Below are positions 41,700 through 52,319 of a stretch of DNA of 64,000 nt, in pieces. Location: positions 870,890 to 934,889 of the forward strand of contig NC_018257.1 in assembly GCF_000227135.1 (NCBI RefSeq). The letters run 5' to 3'. Source of the DNA: Leishmania donovani. Lineage: Eukaryota > Euglenozoa > Kinetoplastea > Trypanosomatida > Trypanosomatidae. A model generated the notes under the pieces. That model did not search any database and was not told the DNA's origin. It was given only the letters and a program-made list of their open reading frames with translations. The position numbers and the translations under genes are program-made. Within the stretch, counting starts at the first letter, position 1, and each line of letters begins with the position of its first letter.

Positions 41700-41745
41700 G
41701 CTGAACAAAAGAAAAAGCGGGTGCTGCGAAAAAAAAAAAGATCCT
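41700..41745 (-). promoter_or_regulatory. Predicted trans-splice acceptor region for the CLP1-like gene
   Basis: On the minus strand a T11 tract (+ strand A-run at about 41729-41739) is followed by AG at about 41724-41725. A second pyrimidine tract then leads to AG at 41701-41702, a few bases before the ATG. Either could accept the spliced leader. Confidence 0.4.
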
Positions 41746-41975
41746 TGGCTCGGTAGAGAGAGGGAGTAGCGACGCGAGCGATGAGAACCTTTAAGGGTTC
41801 AAGCGCCTCCGCGCGTACAAAGAGCCCCCCTCCCACACACACAAAAAAAAGAAAAATGCACAAGGCAACTTTCACAGCACAGACAAACACTGAACAACTC
41901 ATGAAACGGTTAAGTGGCCTCTTTCACGGTATTTCACGGACTTGATCTCGGCAAGGCACACACGCACACATGAAG

Positions 41976-41995
41976 ATATATATATATATATATAT
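41976..41995. repeat. (AT)10 microsatellite
   Basis: Perfect AT/TA run in the spacer between the PTH2-like and CLP1-like genes. Confidence 0.95.
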
Positions 41996-42665
41996 GGCCA
42001 GATCTACTACATATATAGATGTTTGGGTTGTGTACGTGGGCGCACTGGGTAAGAAGCAAGGAACAGATTGCGTATCTGTGTGTGTGTTTTGGCGAGGAGG
42101 AGGGAGTCTGCTCGCGCGCTGTACTGTGTTAAGGAGCCAAAAAGAAGTAGAAGGTCGGAAAAACGGAGAAGAGTTGCTAGCGCCTCGCAGAGAAACACAG
42201 AGACACTAACCCGGGACATTGAGGCGACTGCACCTAAGCAGCGCTGGTACACAACGGTGCCCGTGTAGGTGCAGTCGCACGTCAGTCTGCGCAAAAACAA
42301 GCGTGTGCAGGTGTCGAGACCACGCCACATCCAGTGGCTGGACACCTCGATGGGTACTGCAATGAGCAGGAAAAGGCCCCGCAAAGACCCCCTACCTCCA
42401 GCAACCGACGCCTTGGCTTCCACTGGTGGCGTGCATGCAGTTGCGCATCGCAGAATTCGCTGCGACTAGTTCTACTCGAATACCGTGAAGAATAGATTTT
42501 CCTTTGTTTTCCCGTCGCATGAGACGCCCATAATCAGCGTATGATGGAGTAGCACAACGTCACGTCCACCCAGGGAGGATAGAGTTTTATGTGTAAACAG
42601 GTCAGCGGAGTGCCAGCGCAGAGACGACGGCAGACGTTACAAAAGAGCGAGCTGCGCGCATTCCA

Positions 42666-43484
42666 TTACGAAAAGAGCTTCAACGAGCCAGTGATCGGTT
42701 CGAGTACATCCGACGGGGCTGGACCCAGCGCCACTACAACAACGTCGGAGGGTTTTGCCACTATTTCGACCTGCTCACCTCCGGTGACAGCCGTCTCTGA
42801 CCGCCGGGCCATCGCCATCGGCAGTCGATGCTTTCGTGCCGTAGCCACGACGAGCTCCATCGTGTCCTTGTCGGGGCACTTTAGCGTGATCTTGCCGCAG
42901 CCAATACGGTTCCACCACAGGTACCAATGGCGCCAGCGCTGATGATCCTGTGAGTCTGCTGCACACAAAGACTCGGATGCTGGCACGCTCACAGCTGCGC
43001 TCAGCTTCGTCTCCTGCTGGAGCAGCTCGACTAACTGGACGCCGGCCGACGCCGTGAGCACAGCCACTTCCTGTGCTGTAATCTTCGGCTGCACTCTGCT
43101 GCTCACGACGAAGACCATCTTGAGCCGCAGCGCCTCCATCTGCTCGTACTCGCTGTCTACATCCATGGTGTCGCTGCTCTCGTCGGAGCTGCCGCTCGTT
43201 GCCGACTTCCAGCTGTCCTTGTCGGAAGCCGCACCTTCTGCCGCATGTGCATGGCCAGTAGCGGCAGTAGCAGATTGCCTGTGCAACTCCTCCAGCAGCT
43301 TGGCGGCTCGATCTCGTCGCGACAATAGCGGTGACGCGACCGCTTCTTTCGATGCCGCGTGGCGGCTTGTCAGCCGCTGCACGATGGCCGCACAGAAGAA
43401 CGCCACCGCACACCCCAGCACCGTACCCGTTGCACACGCGGAAGTCCACGCTGTCTCATCCAGCACGGAATCGGAGGCGGCCAT
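42666..43484 (-). CDS. PTH2-like protein with N-terminal membrane anchor
   Basis: Start ATG 43484 (MAASDSVLDETAW), 272 aa; sequence above it is not protein-like. A hydrophobic segment at 13-36 (WTSACATGTVLGCAVAFFCAAIVQ) resembles the N-terminal anchor of PTH2/Bit1, which places that enzyme on the mitochondrial outer membrane in animals. A disordered acidic linker (about 80-118) follows. The C-terminal domain (120-272) shows LKMVFVVSSRVQ, then ITAQEVAVLTASAGVQLVELLQQ, W191...GCGKITLKCPDKDTMELVV and finally VVVVALGPAPSDVLEPITGSLKLF, the characteristic PTH2 ending. The family's MGKGKxxAQxxHA stretch and DAGxT motif are not preserved (residues 131-145 and about 228-240). PTH2 hydrolyses peptidyl-tRNA from stalled ribosomes; the missing residues suggest altered or lost activity. 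Confidence 0.8.
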   Translation of the reverse strand: MAASDSVLDETAWTSACATGTVLGCAVAFFCAAIVQRLTSRHAASKEAVASPLLSRRDRAAKLLEELHRQSATAATGHAHAAEGAASDKDSWKSATSGSSDESSDTMDVDSEYEQMEALRLKMVFVVSSRVQPKITAQEVAVLTASAGVQLVELLQQETKLSAAVSVPASESLCAADSQDHQRWRHWYLWWNRIGCGKITLKCPDKDTMELVVATARKHRLPMAMARRSETAVTGGEQVEIVAKPSDVVVVALGPAPSDVLEPITGSLKLFS

Positions 43485-44537
43485 GAAGAGTATGTAAAGT
43501 GTCCTGTGATGTGTTTCTAGTATGTGCTCGAAGGAAGCGCAAGCAGATGTAGCGGCGGAGATGCGAGTCGCAAGTGCAGCGCCACACGCACACACACACC
43601 AGCATGTGCGTGCTGTATAACGAGACACGAAACAGCACTGCTGCTGTGGATGCCGCAACTCTCCCCCTTTCCTTGGGAGCAGCTCCGGGCACGCTGGAGA
43701 CACCCACGCCACCGTCCCTGGATGCGGTCTGCAGTCCTTATCGAGCTGTTGCGCGGTGAGAGAGAAGCACGCAAGATGGAAAGGAAAAGTGTCTTCCAAC
43801 GAGAAGAGAGAGAGGGCAGGGCAATATGAGGAGCAGCAGAGGGTGCCTTGCGTCCTCTGGCCCGCGGTCCTTCAAAGGAGAAGAAAGCGAAGCGGCACGC
43901 CAATGGCAGTTAGCCTCCCCCCCCCCCTCGAGCTGCGCTCCTCGTAATGTTCCAAACTGCGAGATGCCTTTCGCCTGCGCCGTTCAAACTGAGGAGGTGG
44001 TGAATCAGCGCATGCAGCGGCCTCCGAAAGGAAGGAGAAAAAAACAAGCGGCGGGACGACCTGAAAAGATCGCCTGCGTCACTTCATTCGCTTTCATGCC
44101 CCCCCCCCTCACACACACACGCTGCCCTTCCCAACTCTCCCACTCAACCGCCACGGCTCGAACCAGGTTCAGAGCGGCGGCGATACCGCCCTCGCTCGCT
44201 CCGCTTTATGGTGCGCGTGGCTTTGCAAAGGTACAGATGCACCCTGTGCTCGCCTTTGGACACCACTCCGTGGCGGACAAGGAAGCACTGGAATGGCGGC
44301 GGACATGAAGTGGAGCAAACTGCGCCGGCCAGACATTTTCTCTTCTATGCAACGGACACAACCACTTGCCGGGACACAGAGACACACACGCACCGCACAG
44401 ACACAAATAGGGGTGGAGAAGGGAACAGAGAGATGTGCGCCTGCGCTCCGTGAGGAAAAAAAAAAGATACACCGTTTATGGTGGGCAGACGTGGCCACAG
44501 CACGGACGCTTTCTGCCTCTGCCAGATGCTGCTCGTA
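43485..44537. other. Intergenic spacer, about 1 kb
   Basis: No supported gene. It has a CA run near 43587-43600, a C10 run near 43917-43926, a C9 run near 44099-44107 and A-runs near 44456-44465. Confidence 0.65.
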
Positions 44538-47500
44538 TTACATGGTGGAGCTTCGATGCCGCAGCAGCAGAATACCTGGAGACGCTTTCTTCACCGGGCG
44601 CACGCTACCCAGCGTCAGCGGCTCAGCGCACGGCCCTGCCACATGCGCCTTACCTTTATTCTCCCTCTGAGTCGCCAAAGCCGACGCTTCCATTGAGCGG
44701 CTGCCAGGAGACAGGCTCGACCCTCCGGCATTCCTGCCTCGCGGCGCGTGATTCTCAACCTCGGCCACACTGCTTTGAGCCAGAGGATCCGTGCAAGTAA
44801 ACCGGCGTACAGCCCCTGCAGCAGCAGCAGCAGCATTAGTAGAAGCCAGGGGTGGTGGTGATGGTGGTGGTGGGGTGTGCGGTGAGGTTAGGCTATCCTC
44901 GTTCGCGGAAGTCGGCGGCAGATCGGTGGCCTGAGTGTCAAGGGTGTCGGCATGTCTAGCCGAGAGACCTGGAGAGCCTTTCTGCAGCACGAGACGCTGT
45001 AATGGTTTACGACTGACGGATGCACGGCCCTTCGCCGACGCGGAGTCGGCGGCAACGGGTAGCCGAGGCTGCGTTGTGCGCAGCGCTATAGGTGTGGCAG
45101 CTTCCAGCTTCGCTGGCTTTTGCAGCACGCTACGCGACACTTCGCGAATCGACGACGAGGACTGAGGTGCGGTGGCTGGCGTAGCTGCTGATGGTTGTCT
45201 AAGAGGCGTGACGCCAACACCATTGCGAGGCGAGCGGAGAACTCCGGTCGACGACACGCGTTGGTAAACCCGCGGGGACGTGGCAAGCCGCAGCTGTGTC
45301 GGGGGCGGGCGAGCAGTGTTGGGACACCGCAGCGCCTGAAACTTTGCATCCATGACGTATTTTCGAGTAGAGCCGTTGGAGTACGAAAGCGAGCCGGAAG
45401 TCGTTGCGGCGGCTCTCCGTGCGGGTACCAGCTGCCCTACAGCAGCACGGCTGGCAAGAGGCGGACTGCTCGCACCAATCAACGTTGGTGCCTCACGCGG
45501 AGACGCCAGGCATCCAAGAAAGGAAGCAAAAGGCAGCGGTTTCACACAGGGCGCCGCCGCCGACTGCTGCGCCGTCTTCTGTCGTGGGGAACTCAGAGGC
45601 GATGAGGTTGAGGCGCGAGTGTTTCTCTGCACTAGCGGCGCGGCAGCCCTCGCCCTTGCAGAGCGTTGTTGCTGTCCGACAGCCCAAGCCGCTCGATTTC
45701 CAGCAGTCGTCGTGCTACGGCTAGAACGAGGCACGGTGCCCGCAGCAAGTTGTCGGCTCAGATTGCTACCATTTCTGGCCATGGCTGCGGTCGCTACCCC
45801 TCCCATCGTCGCAGCGGCACGTGCGGTAACGGGCATTTTGGCCGCGTCCGATCGCACTATGGTGGATGCCGTGCCGGTGCGGAGGCCGTACAAGACTGTC
45901 TGTGACGGCGCCGTGGTTTTGCCTGCCGTCTGTGGCAATCGGCTCGCGACGGCGGTGCTAGCTGCACCACGCGCAGATGCCCGTGGCAGTGCCACCCGTG
46001 TGCCAGCCGCAGCCTTCACAACGGGTTTGTTTTCACAGAAAGTGGGGCGGACAATACGGCACCAATGTGGCGACGGCGGCGTTGGCTCAGGGCTCTTGCT
46101 TGCATCGCCAAAGCGGTTCATAGCTGCGTCATGGGGTGCCGCCGTCAGAACCAGACAACAACCTGAAGGTGATGCACTGCCGCCGTGGCTCACGTTTGCG
46201 GCGGAGCCGCATGGCGCTGTGCCCCGTCGTCGAGAGGCCCGCCGGTGATTGTCGCCGGTCTCGGCAGCCTTTGCTTCTACCGAAGGGGAGCTCGGAGCAG
46301 CAGGGTAGGAGATGGACGCTCCGGGATTGTCCAAAAGGTTTGGCGTGGAAAGGCGTTGGCCTGCAACGCCGCGAGGCGGTGTGGACAGAGAAAGCACTTG
46401 CTGCCGCTGCTCTCGTCGGCGGCGCTCCGCTTCCTGCTGCAGAAGATGGTCCTCCGCCCTCCGGCGTTGATTCAGCACCGCTATGCTCACCACGTCATCT
46501 AAGAGACGCTCGCGCAGCTGGTCACAAGACGCGGAGGCGTGAGAGGTTGCTTGCGACCGTTGCGACGGCGGCGGTGTCGTCGACGATCGCGAGCGTTCGC
46601 ACGGAGTTCGCGCTTCGCCGTTCAGTGTCCGAGCGCTGCGTGGGGACTGAAGCTTGCGAGCGCTGCCGGCGCCTCGCCTGTTCGGTGAGGACCGGCGGCC
46701 CTGCATCAAGTAAGCGCTCGGCTTTACGTCGATTGGAGACGTCAGCGCGGGTGGATCGTAGTAGAACTCCTCGTCCTCCTCAGAGGCGCTCGGAGAGAGG
46801 AAAGGGCGCGCGTTTTGTAGATGTACCGACACCGGCTGGGGCCGTGGCGGCAGCGGGGCGTTCTTACGACGGTGCCTGTTCACCAGAAGCTGCTCTCTGC
46901 GAAGCGCGGCTTGATGGTAGGCCACCTTGTCTTTGAGAGACATATGTCGAGCGACGCGGAAGGCCTCTTTTGCGCTGTCGCGCTTATCCGCCGCGCCGCG
47001 CGAGTCTTGGCTCTTGTTGCTCACCAGCGAGGCAGCTGGCAGTGTGTTGAGCGAGGAAGCAGCAGCAGTGCTCGCGGTCGTCGTGCTAGGGTCAGGGACC
47101 GATCGCGGAGGCGACGATGGCGGCGCAGTAGCCTGAGACTCAAGCGCACTTCCTGTGGCACCGGAATCCCAGTTGGCAGTGTTTTCGTAAGTGGTATCGA
47201 AGGAGGTTGGCACGCCATCCTCGTTGCTGGCCGAGGTTTGCCTCGCACTGGCGCCGTCGACATCAGTTACCCCGGAGGAAGAAGCATCGAGGTGCGCATG
47301 AAAGGCCTTCATGTCCGTTTGTGGTCCCCCGTCAGACGGCTGGGCCAAGGCGTCAGCAGAGGAAGTGTGGTGTGCCTCTGCGCCTTGGTGGAGCAGATGA
47401 GCGCGAATGCGGTCAACGGTCTCAGTCACGAGCTCCTCTACTCGAGCCGCCGGCATGAAGGTGCTCCCCTGCGTGGTGGTCGTCGAGATGTGCAGCTGCG

Positions 47501-48200
47501 CAAAAGAGGAATGCAGCACCCACTCCAGGTCAGCCACAAACGCCTGTGGATCAAATGAGGTAACGCTGTCGTCGCTGAGCAGCAGCCAATCGCTCACCAC
47601 CCACCGCGACGGCTGCCGCGCCTCGGAGGCACCGTCGCGCACGATGAGCAGCTGCTTGATAGCGTCGGAGCTAATATTTCCATGCGGTGGCAGGCTGGCA
47701 CTCGCGTAGCCGAATGCCTCCACGGCGTTGAGAATCTCTAGAAACACGCTCTCCTCCATCATGCCCCAGCCGGAGCGAATGATGTCACCCAGTGAGAGCC
47801 CGGAGAACGCGTCCACGCTTGCCACGTAGGTGTGACCGGTGGACGGCTGCTCCTGAATGTACACGTCGATCGGCAGCGCCACGCACGGCGGCACCGCGCA
47901 GTGGGCGGTGGCAGTAAGAAGGGCGTCGATCCGCTCCTGCTGCCGCCTAATGGCGCGAAGATCATTCGGTGATAGGTTTCGGTGGGTGCCTCGGCAACCG
48001 ACGCCGTCTACGAGCTGTTCCGCCTCCAAATCAAGCTTGCGGCTACGAATCTCGTACGCGCCGCCGGTCATCTTGTCCTCAGCGCAGAAGCGCGGCCCAT
48101 TCTTGCTCTCGTCGGCTTCGCTCACGCAGCTGCGTACCGTCAGCAGTGGAAACAAATCATGGTCGATGCTGCTGTGTGTGGCTAGCGAGCTCTTGAACAT
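44538..48200 (-). CDS. 1220-aa low-complexity protein with a possible pseudokinase-like N-terminal domain
   Basis: One uninterrupted frame. Residues 1-240 are globular. SLGDIIRSGWGMMEESVFLE (136-155), PPHGNISSDAIKQLLIVRDG (171-190) and RWVVSDWLLLSDDS (199-212) follow the order of a protein-kinase C-lobe (helix, catalytic loop, activation segment). However, HGNIS stands where HRDxxxxN is expected and SDW where DFG is expected, so any kinase relation would be to pseudokinases. Residues 250-1220 are S/A/T/P/R-rich, with a poly-Ala run, an Arg-rich helix near LRREQLLVNRHRRKNA, a second near RRRAEDHLLQQEAERRRREQ, and many SP/RSS sites. The tail is probably disordered and phosphorylated. No membrane span or signal peptide. 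I do not recognise a described family; the pseudokinase idea is weak. Confidence 0.8.
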   Translation of the reverse strand: MFKSSLATHSSIDHDLFPLLTVRSCVSEADESKNGPRFCAEDKMTGGAYEIRSRKLDLEAEQLVDGVGCRGTHRNLSPNDLRAIRRQQERIDALLTATAHCAVPPCVALPIDVYIQEQPSTGHTYVASVDAFSGLSLGDIIRSGWGMMEESVFLEILNAVEAFGYASASLPPHGNISSDAIKQLLIVRDGASEARQPSRWVVSDWLLLSDDSVTSFDPQAFVADLEWVLHSSFAQLHISTTTTQGSTFMPAARVEELVTETVDRIRAHLLHQGAEAHHTSSADALAQPSDGGPQTDMKAFHAHLDASSSGVTDVDGASARQTSASNEDGVPTSFDTTYENTANWDSGATGSALESQATAPPSSPPRSVPDPSTTTASTAAASSLNTLPAASLVSNKSQDSRGAADKRDSAKEAFRVARHMSLKDKVAYHQAALRREQLLVNRHRRKNAPLPPRPQPVSVHLQNARPFLSPSASEEDEEFYYDPPALTSPIDVKPSAYLMQGRRSSPNRRGAGSARKLQSPRSARTLNGEARTPCERSRSSTTPPPSQRSQATSHASASCDQLRERLLDDVVSIAVLNQRRRAEDHLLQQEAERRRREQRQQVLSLSTPPRGVAGQRLSTPNLLDNPGASISYPAAPSSPSVEAKAAETGDNHRRASRRRGTAPCGSAANVSHGGSASPSGCCLVLTAAPHDAAMNRFGDASKSPEPTPPSPHWCRIVRPTFCENKPVVKAAAGTRVALPRASARGAASTAVASRLPQTAGKTTAPSQTVLYGLRTGTASTIVRSDAAKMPVTARAAATMGGVATAAMARNGSNLSRQLAAGTVPRSSRSTTTAGNRAAWAVGQQQRSARARAAAPLVQRNTRASTSSPLSSPRQKTAQQSAAAPCVKPLPFASFLGCLASPREAPTLIGASSPPLASRAAVGQLVPARRAAATTSGSLSYSNGSTRKYVMDAKFQALRCPNTARPPPTQLRLATSPRVYQRVSSTGVLRSPRNGVGVTPLRQPSAATPATAPQSSSSIREVSRSVLQKPAKLEAATPIALRTTQPRLPVAADSASAKGRASVSRKPLQRLVLQKGSPGLSARHADTLDTQATDLPPTSANEDSLTSPHTPPPPSPPPLASTNAAAAAAGAVRRFTCTDPLAQSSVAEVENHAPRGRNAGGSSLSPGSRSMEASALATQRENKGKAHVAGPCAEPLTLGSVRPVKKASPGILLLRHRSSTM

Positions 48201-49947
48201 GATTGCCTTGCAGGGGCGCCTTTGTTGGGCTTGTGTATGGGAGTCTGTGTGTTGGGGGTGGGTAGGGGGTAGGGGAAGGGGGAGGCGAGAGTGCTGATGA
48301 TCGTTGTTGGTTTGTCTTTGGGGGAAGGGGAGGGGGAGGGGGAGGGGCTTTTAGGGGAAGATGGAGCAGTGAGACAGCGCAGACGACGCGGTGAGCAAAC
48401 AAAACGAACAGACAGACAGAAAGGCCACCGTACAGAAGCAGAGCAGCGGTGCAGACAGATAGAGATATACAAGTAATCAAACAGTCTATAGAAAGCCTCC
48501 CCAAAGAGACAGGCGAAGGGACGGAGAGAAGGGGAGGAAGCCGGGTGCACGCAAGGGACAGCGAGCAGAGGGAAAACCATAGACAGAACGCCACAACAGA
48601 AACAAACGAGACACAAAACGGAGGCCGACAAGCCACCTCTAAAAAAAAAAAAACAAGCGACGGCCACCACGCCCCACGACACAACAAAAAGAGGGAAAAA
48701 AGAAAAGGCGGAAAAAGAAAAGAGCGACAAGGAAGAAGAGTCACGTCGATCGTCGAGAAGCAGAAGAGTGATGGGTGAAAAAGCAGCCCACCCTAGACGG
48801 ACAGACAGTCAGACGCGCAGCGCTACGTGATGGGCGGGGAGTTGTGTATGGAGGCGAGAGCAAATGCGGAGTGCGCGATGACGTTGCTTTGACGACAACG
48901 ATAGATCAATGGAGTGAAATATGCACCGGGGGAGGGAAGGGAAGGGTGGGTGGGGGGGGGGGGACATGGGGAGTGGGCCCAACAAGCACGAAACAACACA
49001 AAAGAAAAAGAAGAGGTGAGGCAGCAGGGAGCGCGCAAACACACACACACACAGTCGCAGACACAGACGCACACAAAACAAAGATAAGACGAAAAGAGCG
49101 ACAGGAGCCACGAACACGGTGGCCGAGAGCGTGACTGTGCGGTTTAGATGAGGTGTGACAAAAATACGTCTGCAGTTGCTGCTGACGAAGGCTAAAGGGA
49201 AAAGAGAGGTGATGTTTGTGGCGGTGGTGGAGAGAGAAAAAACAAGTTCAAAAAGGGAAAACAACAACGAATACCGCGACGTGTCTTTCTCGATCGCCTG
49301 CCATAAACCAATGAGAGATGCAGATTTCAGTGCCTCCTAACTCCTTCAGCACACAACATAGAAGAAAGGAGGCGTAGACAAAACAAGAAGGCAGGCTAAA
49401 TATGTATGATGAGAAAGAGCACACACACACAAAAAGGGGGTCGTATCTATGTGTCTTTAACAATGAGAGAGGGAGAGAGGGGGATGGGGGGCCACTGCAA
49501 TCAATCGACTAGAGGATACCGGACAGACGCGTTAGCTGAGAGACGGGTAAGATGAGGGGGGTGACAGCCTTTCCGTTACTCTGATGGTCACAAAGAGAGG
49601 AGAGAGAGACGGAGCATACAAGCACACGCATACACGCAAGAAAGCACTGGTCAACAGCAAACAAAGGAAGCCGCTCGCCCTTTTCTCCGGTAAGGGTTGT
49701 CTTCTACGGAGAAAGGGGTGGGGACGAGAAGCGAATACGGGGGCGACGTGGCGGCGTGCGTTCACACAATGCATACGTAAATGTACATTCGACGCTCACG
49801 GGGAGAGAGCAAGAGCGAAATCGAAACGGGCACGCAGAAGACAGACGCCTGGCAAAGTGTGCTGCAGGTGGGTGGGCGTGTGCAATCGAAACAACCACAA
49901 AGTAAGAAACAGTGACGGAATCCGCGCGGCGTCTCTAGATGAAGCGC

Positions 49948-49972
49948 CACACACACACACACACACACACAC
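49948..49972. repeat. (CA)12 microsatellite
   Basis: Near-perfect CA run on the + strand in the 4.1-kb spacer. Confidence 0.95.
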
Positions 49973-50507
49973 GCTCGTTGTCGTGATCAGCGCTAGCAGA
50001 AAGAGGAAAAGAGGGGAGGAGGGGCGCAGAATGAAGAAAAAGGGCTCTCATAGGGGGAGCGGTAGAGATGATGATTGATGGGCCCGCTCATCTCGAGGGG
50101 AGAGTATGATGTTTTTGGTCAGAATAGGTGGCAATTCAGCGCCGAGCAGAGGTGTGCATGACAGAAAAGGAAAAATGGCGGCAGAGGTGTTGACGAGAGA
50201 TAGAGGGGAGCGAAAGGCTACGATGCATGCGAGCGTTAGGGCCACGCCCTTCTCAAACACCACAATGCGCCGAGGAGAGGGTATTCATGCCGCTTCAATA
50301 GCTGATTAGCTCGTTTAAACCTGTTTTATGTTTTTTTTTTCGTTCTTCACTAGAGAGCCTTGTGTCTTCTAGTCGTTTGGGTTCCCTCATATCTCGAGGG
50401 ACTTGTTCGCAGCCTGGATTTCACCCGGTCCAGCGTACGCGTGGGGCACCGAGAACGTGGCGCGTGAGCTGGCAGGTACCTTGGCGCGAGCATCGCAGTG
50501 CACGCAT

Positions 50508-50524
50508 TATATATATATATATAT
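50508..50524. repeat. (TA)8 microsatellite
   Basis: TA run in the 4.1-kb spacer, followed by GTATGTTGG. Confidence 0.9.
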
Positions 50525-52319
50525 GTATGTTGGCCTCGTTTTCTTGGAGGTGGTGTGATTCCCTCTCTACTCTTCAGTCCTAGCAGGTGTATCCGTCCCT
50601 CCCCCTATACTTCTATGCGCTGTTAGTGTGGTGGGGTGGGAGAGCGGTGTTGCGAAGAAGCTCGACGAGAACAGCAGTATGATGAGCTGAACCTTGTTCG
50701 AGCTCTACCCCCACCCACCGCGGCAAGCGACACAGCTGAGACGGTGCTAGCCAAAACACTGAGCATGCAAAAGGGGTAGAGATGGAGAGACCAAAAGGAA
50801 AACGAAAAAAGAAAAACAAGAGCCACACCACAACACGAAGAGGGGTGAGAGCACTCAAACACGCACAGCGAGAGAGAGGGGGGGGTGGAGGGAGCAAAAG
50901 AAAATCGCGAAAAAAGGCGCAGGAGTTGCAACAACACTAAAGGAAACACGGAAACATCACAGAAACGGGAAGGACATGGAATTCATGAAGAGTCAGCGCA
51001 CCTCATACACACGGGTCACAACACATGAAAAGGAAAAAACTGGAGAGAGAAAACCAACATGTACCAGTGCCAAAAAGCGTAGCGACATACACGGGAAAGT
51101 GGGCGGAGACAGTGAGAGGCTAATCGCATGTCGAAATGAGGGGGAAGAGAGGGAGGCGGGGGTTCGACGCAACACGAGATGAGCAAGCAAAGAAAACGCC
51201 CGCACACAACAACATGAAAATACCCAAAAACAAACGAAAACAAAGACAACTAGTTTTCGACACACGACTATAATGAAGGAAAATGTGATGAAACATGAGG
51301 AAGCAAGCGAGGCGGAGGAAGCGACACAACATCGACGAAGAAGGGGGGCGCAGAAAGAAAAAAAAAACAACGGACACCATCGGACTGCATCGCCCACATC
51401 CTGATAGCTCACCACGCTCTTACAGAATGTTACCGCAGAACACACACACACACGAACACACAAACAGCGACAGAGAAGGCAGTACATATGAAAGGGAAAG
51501 AGAAAGCAAGCAAGCAAGCAAGCAAGCGCGCGGAGTAGGAGGAGGAGAGGGGAGAGAGAAGGTATGATAATTGTAATGGTGATGAAAATGGCGATTGAGG
51601 TACACGGTAGGCCGATATTTGGATAACAAGGTGAACAAAGAAGCGTGAAAGAAAGGAAACGGGTAAAAAAAAGGAGGAGATGGTGGCGGCAGTGGGATAG
51701 GCCATACAGAGGAGCTGGACATCTTTAAAAAAGGTAAAGTGGAAAGCAATAAAGCAAAAAAAAAAAAAACAGCGGCAAGAAGGGAGGCACATACAACAAC
51801 AACGGAGAAGAAACGGGAAAACACAACGGCACTGCAACGTGCCGAGGAAAGCATCGAAAATGAGCACCTTCAACAGCTGCACAGGGGACGAGGAGAGACG
51901 ATGCGATCATGAAAAGAGAAGGGAGGCAGTCGTCAGAGGTGCTGCACATGAAGAGGCAGGCGAAGAGGGAGTGGTTGGACAAGCAGAACAAGGAGAAAAC
52001 AGGGGCGCAGTAGAGTAGCGCCCGCGTGTATAACCGGTGTTTTGACGGCCATGCGAGGAGAGGAACCATGCGCACGCGTGTGTGAGCTGCCGGGTTTCGC
52101 ATGCTATCTTCGCCACTTGTGTCTTTGTTGCCGATCTGCGGAGCGATACAGCTGCCTCTGCTCAGCCTTCATTCCTTCCTACATCCAAGCTCCTTCTCTA
52201 TATCCCTCCCTCCCCACTCCCCACTCGTCTCTCTTCCCGTGGCTGTATTTCGTTGCAGCCGCCACTCTCCCTCAGCATACACGCGCAGGGCCTCCCCCCC
52301 TACATCGCTGAGCGCGTCT

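Larger units (their letters stand above)
41699..42665. other. Intergenic spacer, about 1 kb
   Basis: No supported gene. It holds (AT)10 at 41976-41995, A-runs near 41842 and unique sequence that should be the 3' UTR of the PTH2-like gene and the 5' UTR of the CLP1-like gene. Confidence 0.65.
48201..52319. other. Intergenic spacer, about 4.1 kb
   Basis: The longest gene-free stretch. It is dominated by GA-rich + strand sequence (CT-rich RNA), with microsatellites at 49041-49053 (CA), 49948-49972 (CA), 50508-50524 (TA) and about 51440-51452 (CA), GGGGGAGGGG tracts near 48316-48346 and A-runs. Open frames are low-complexity. It should comprise the 3' UTR of the TPR/MYND gene and the 5' UTR of the 1220-aa gene; no RNA gene was recognised. 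Confidence 0.6.
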
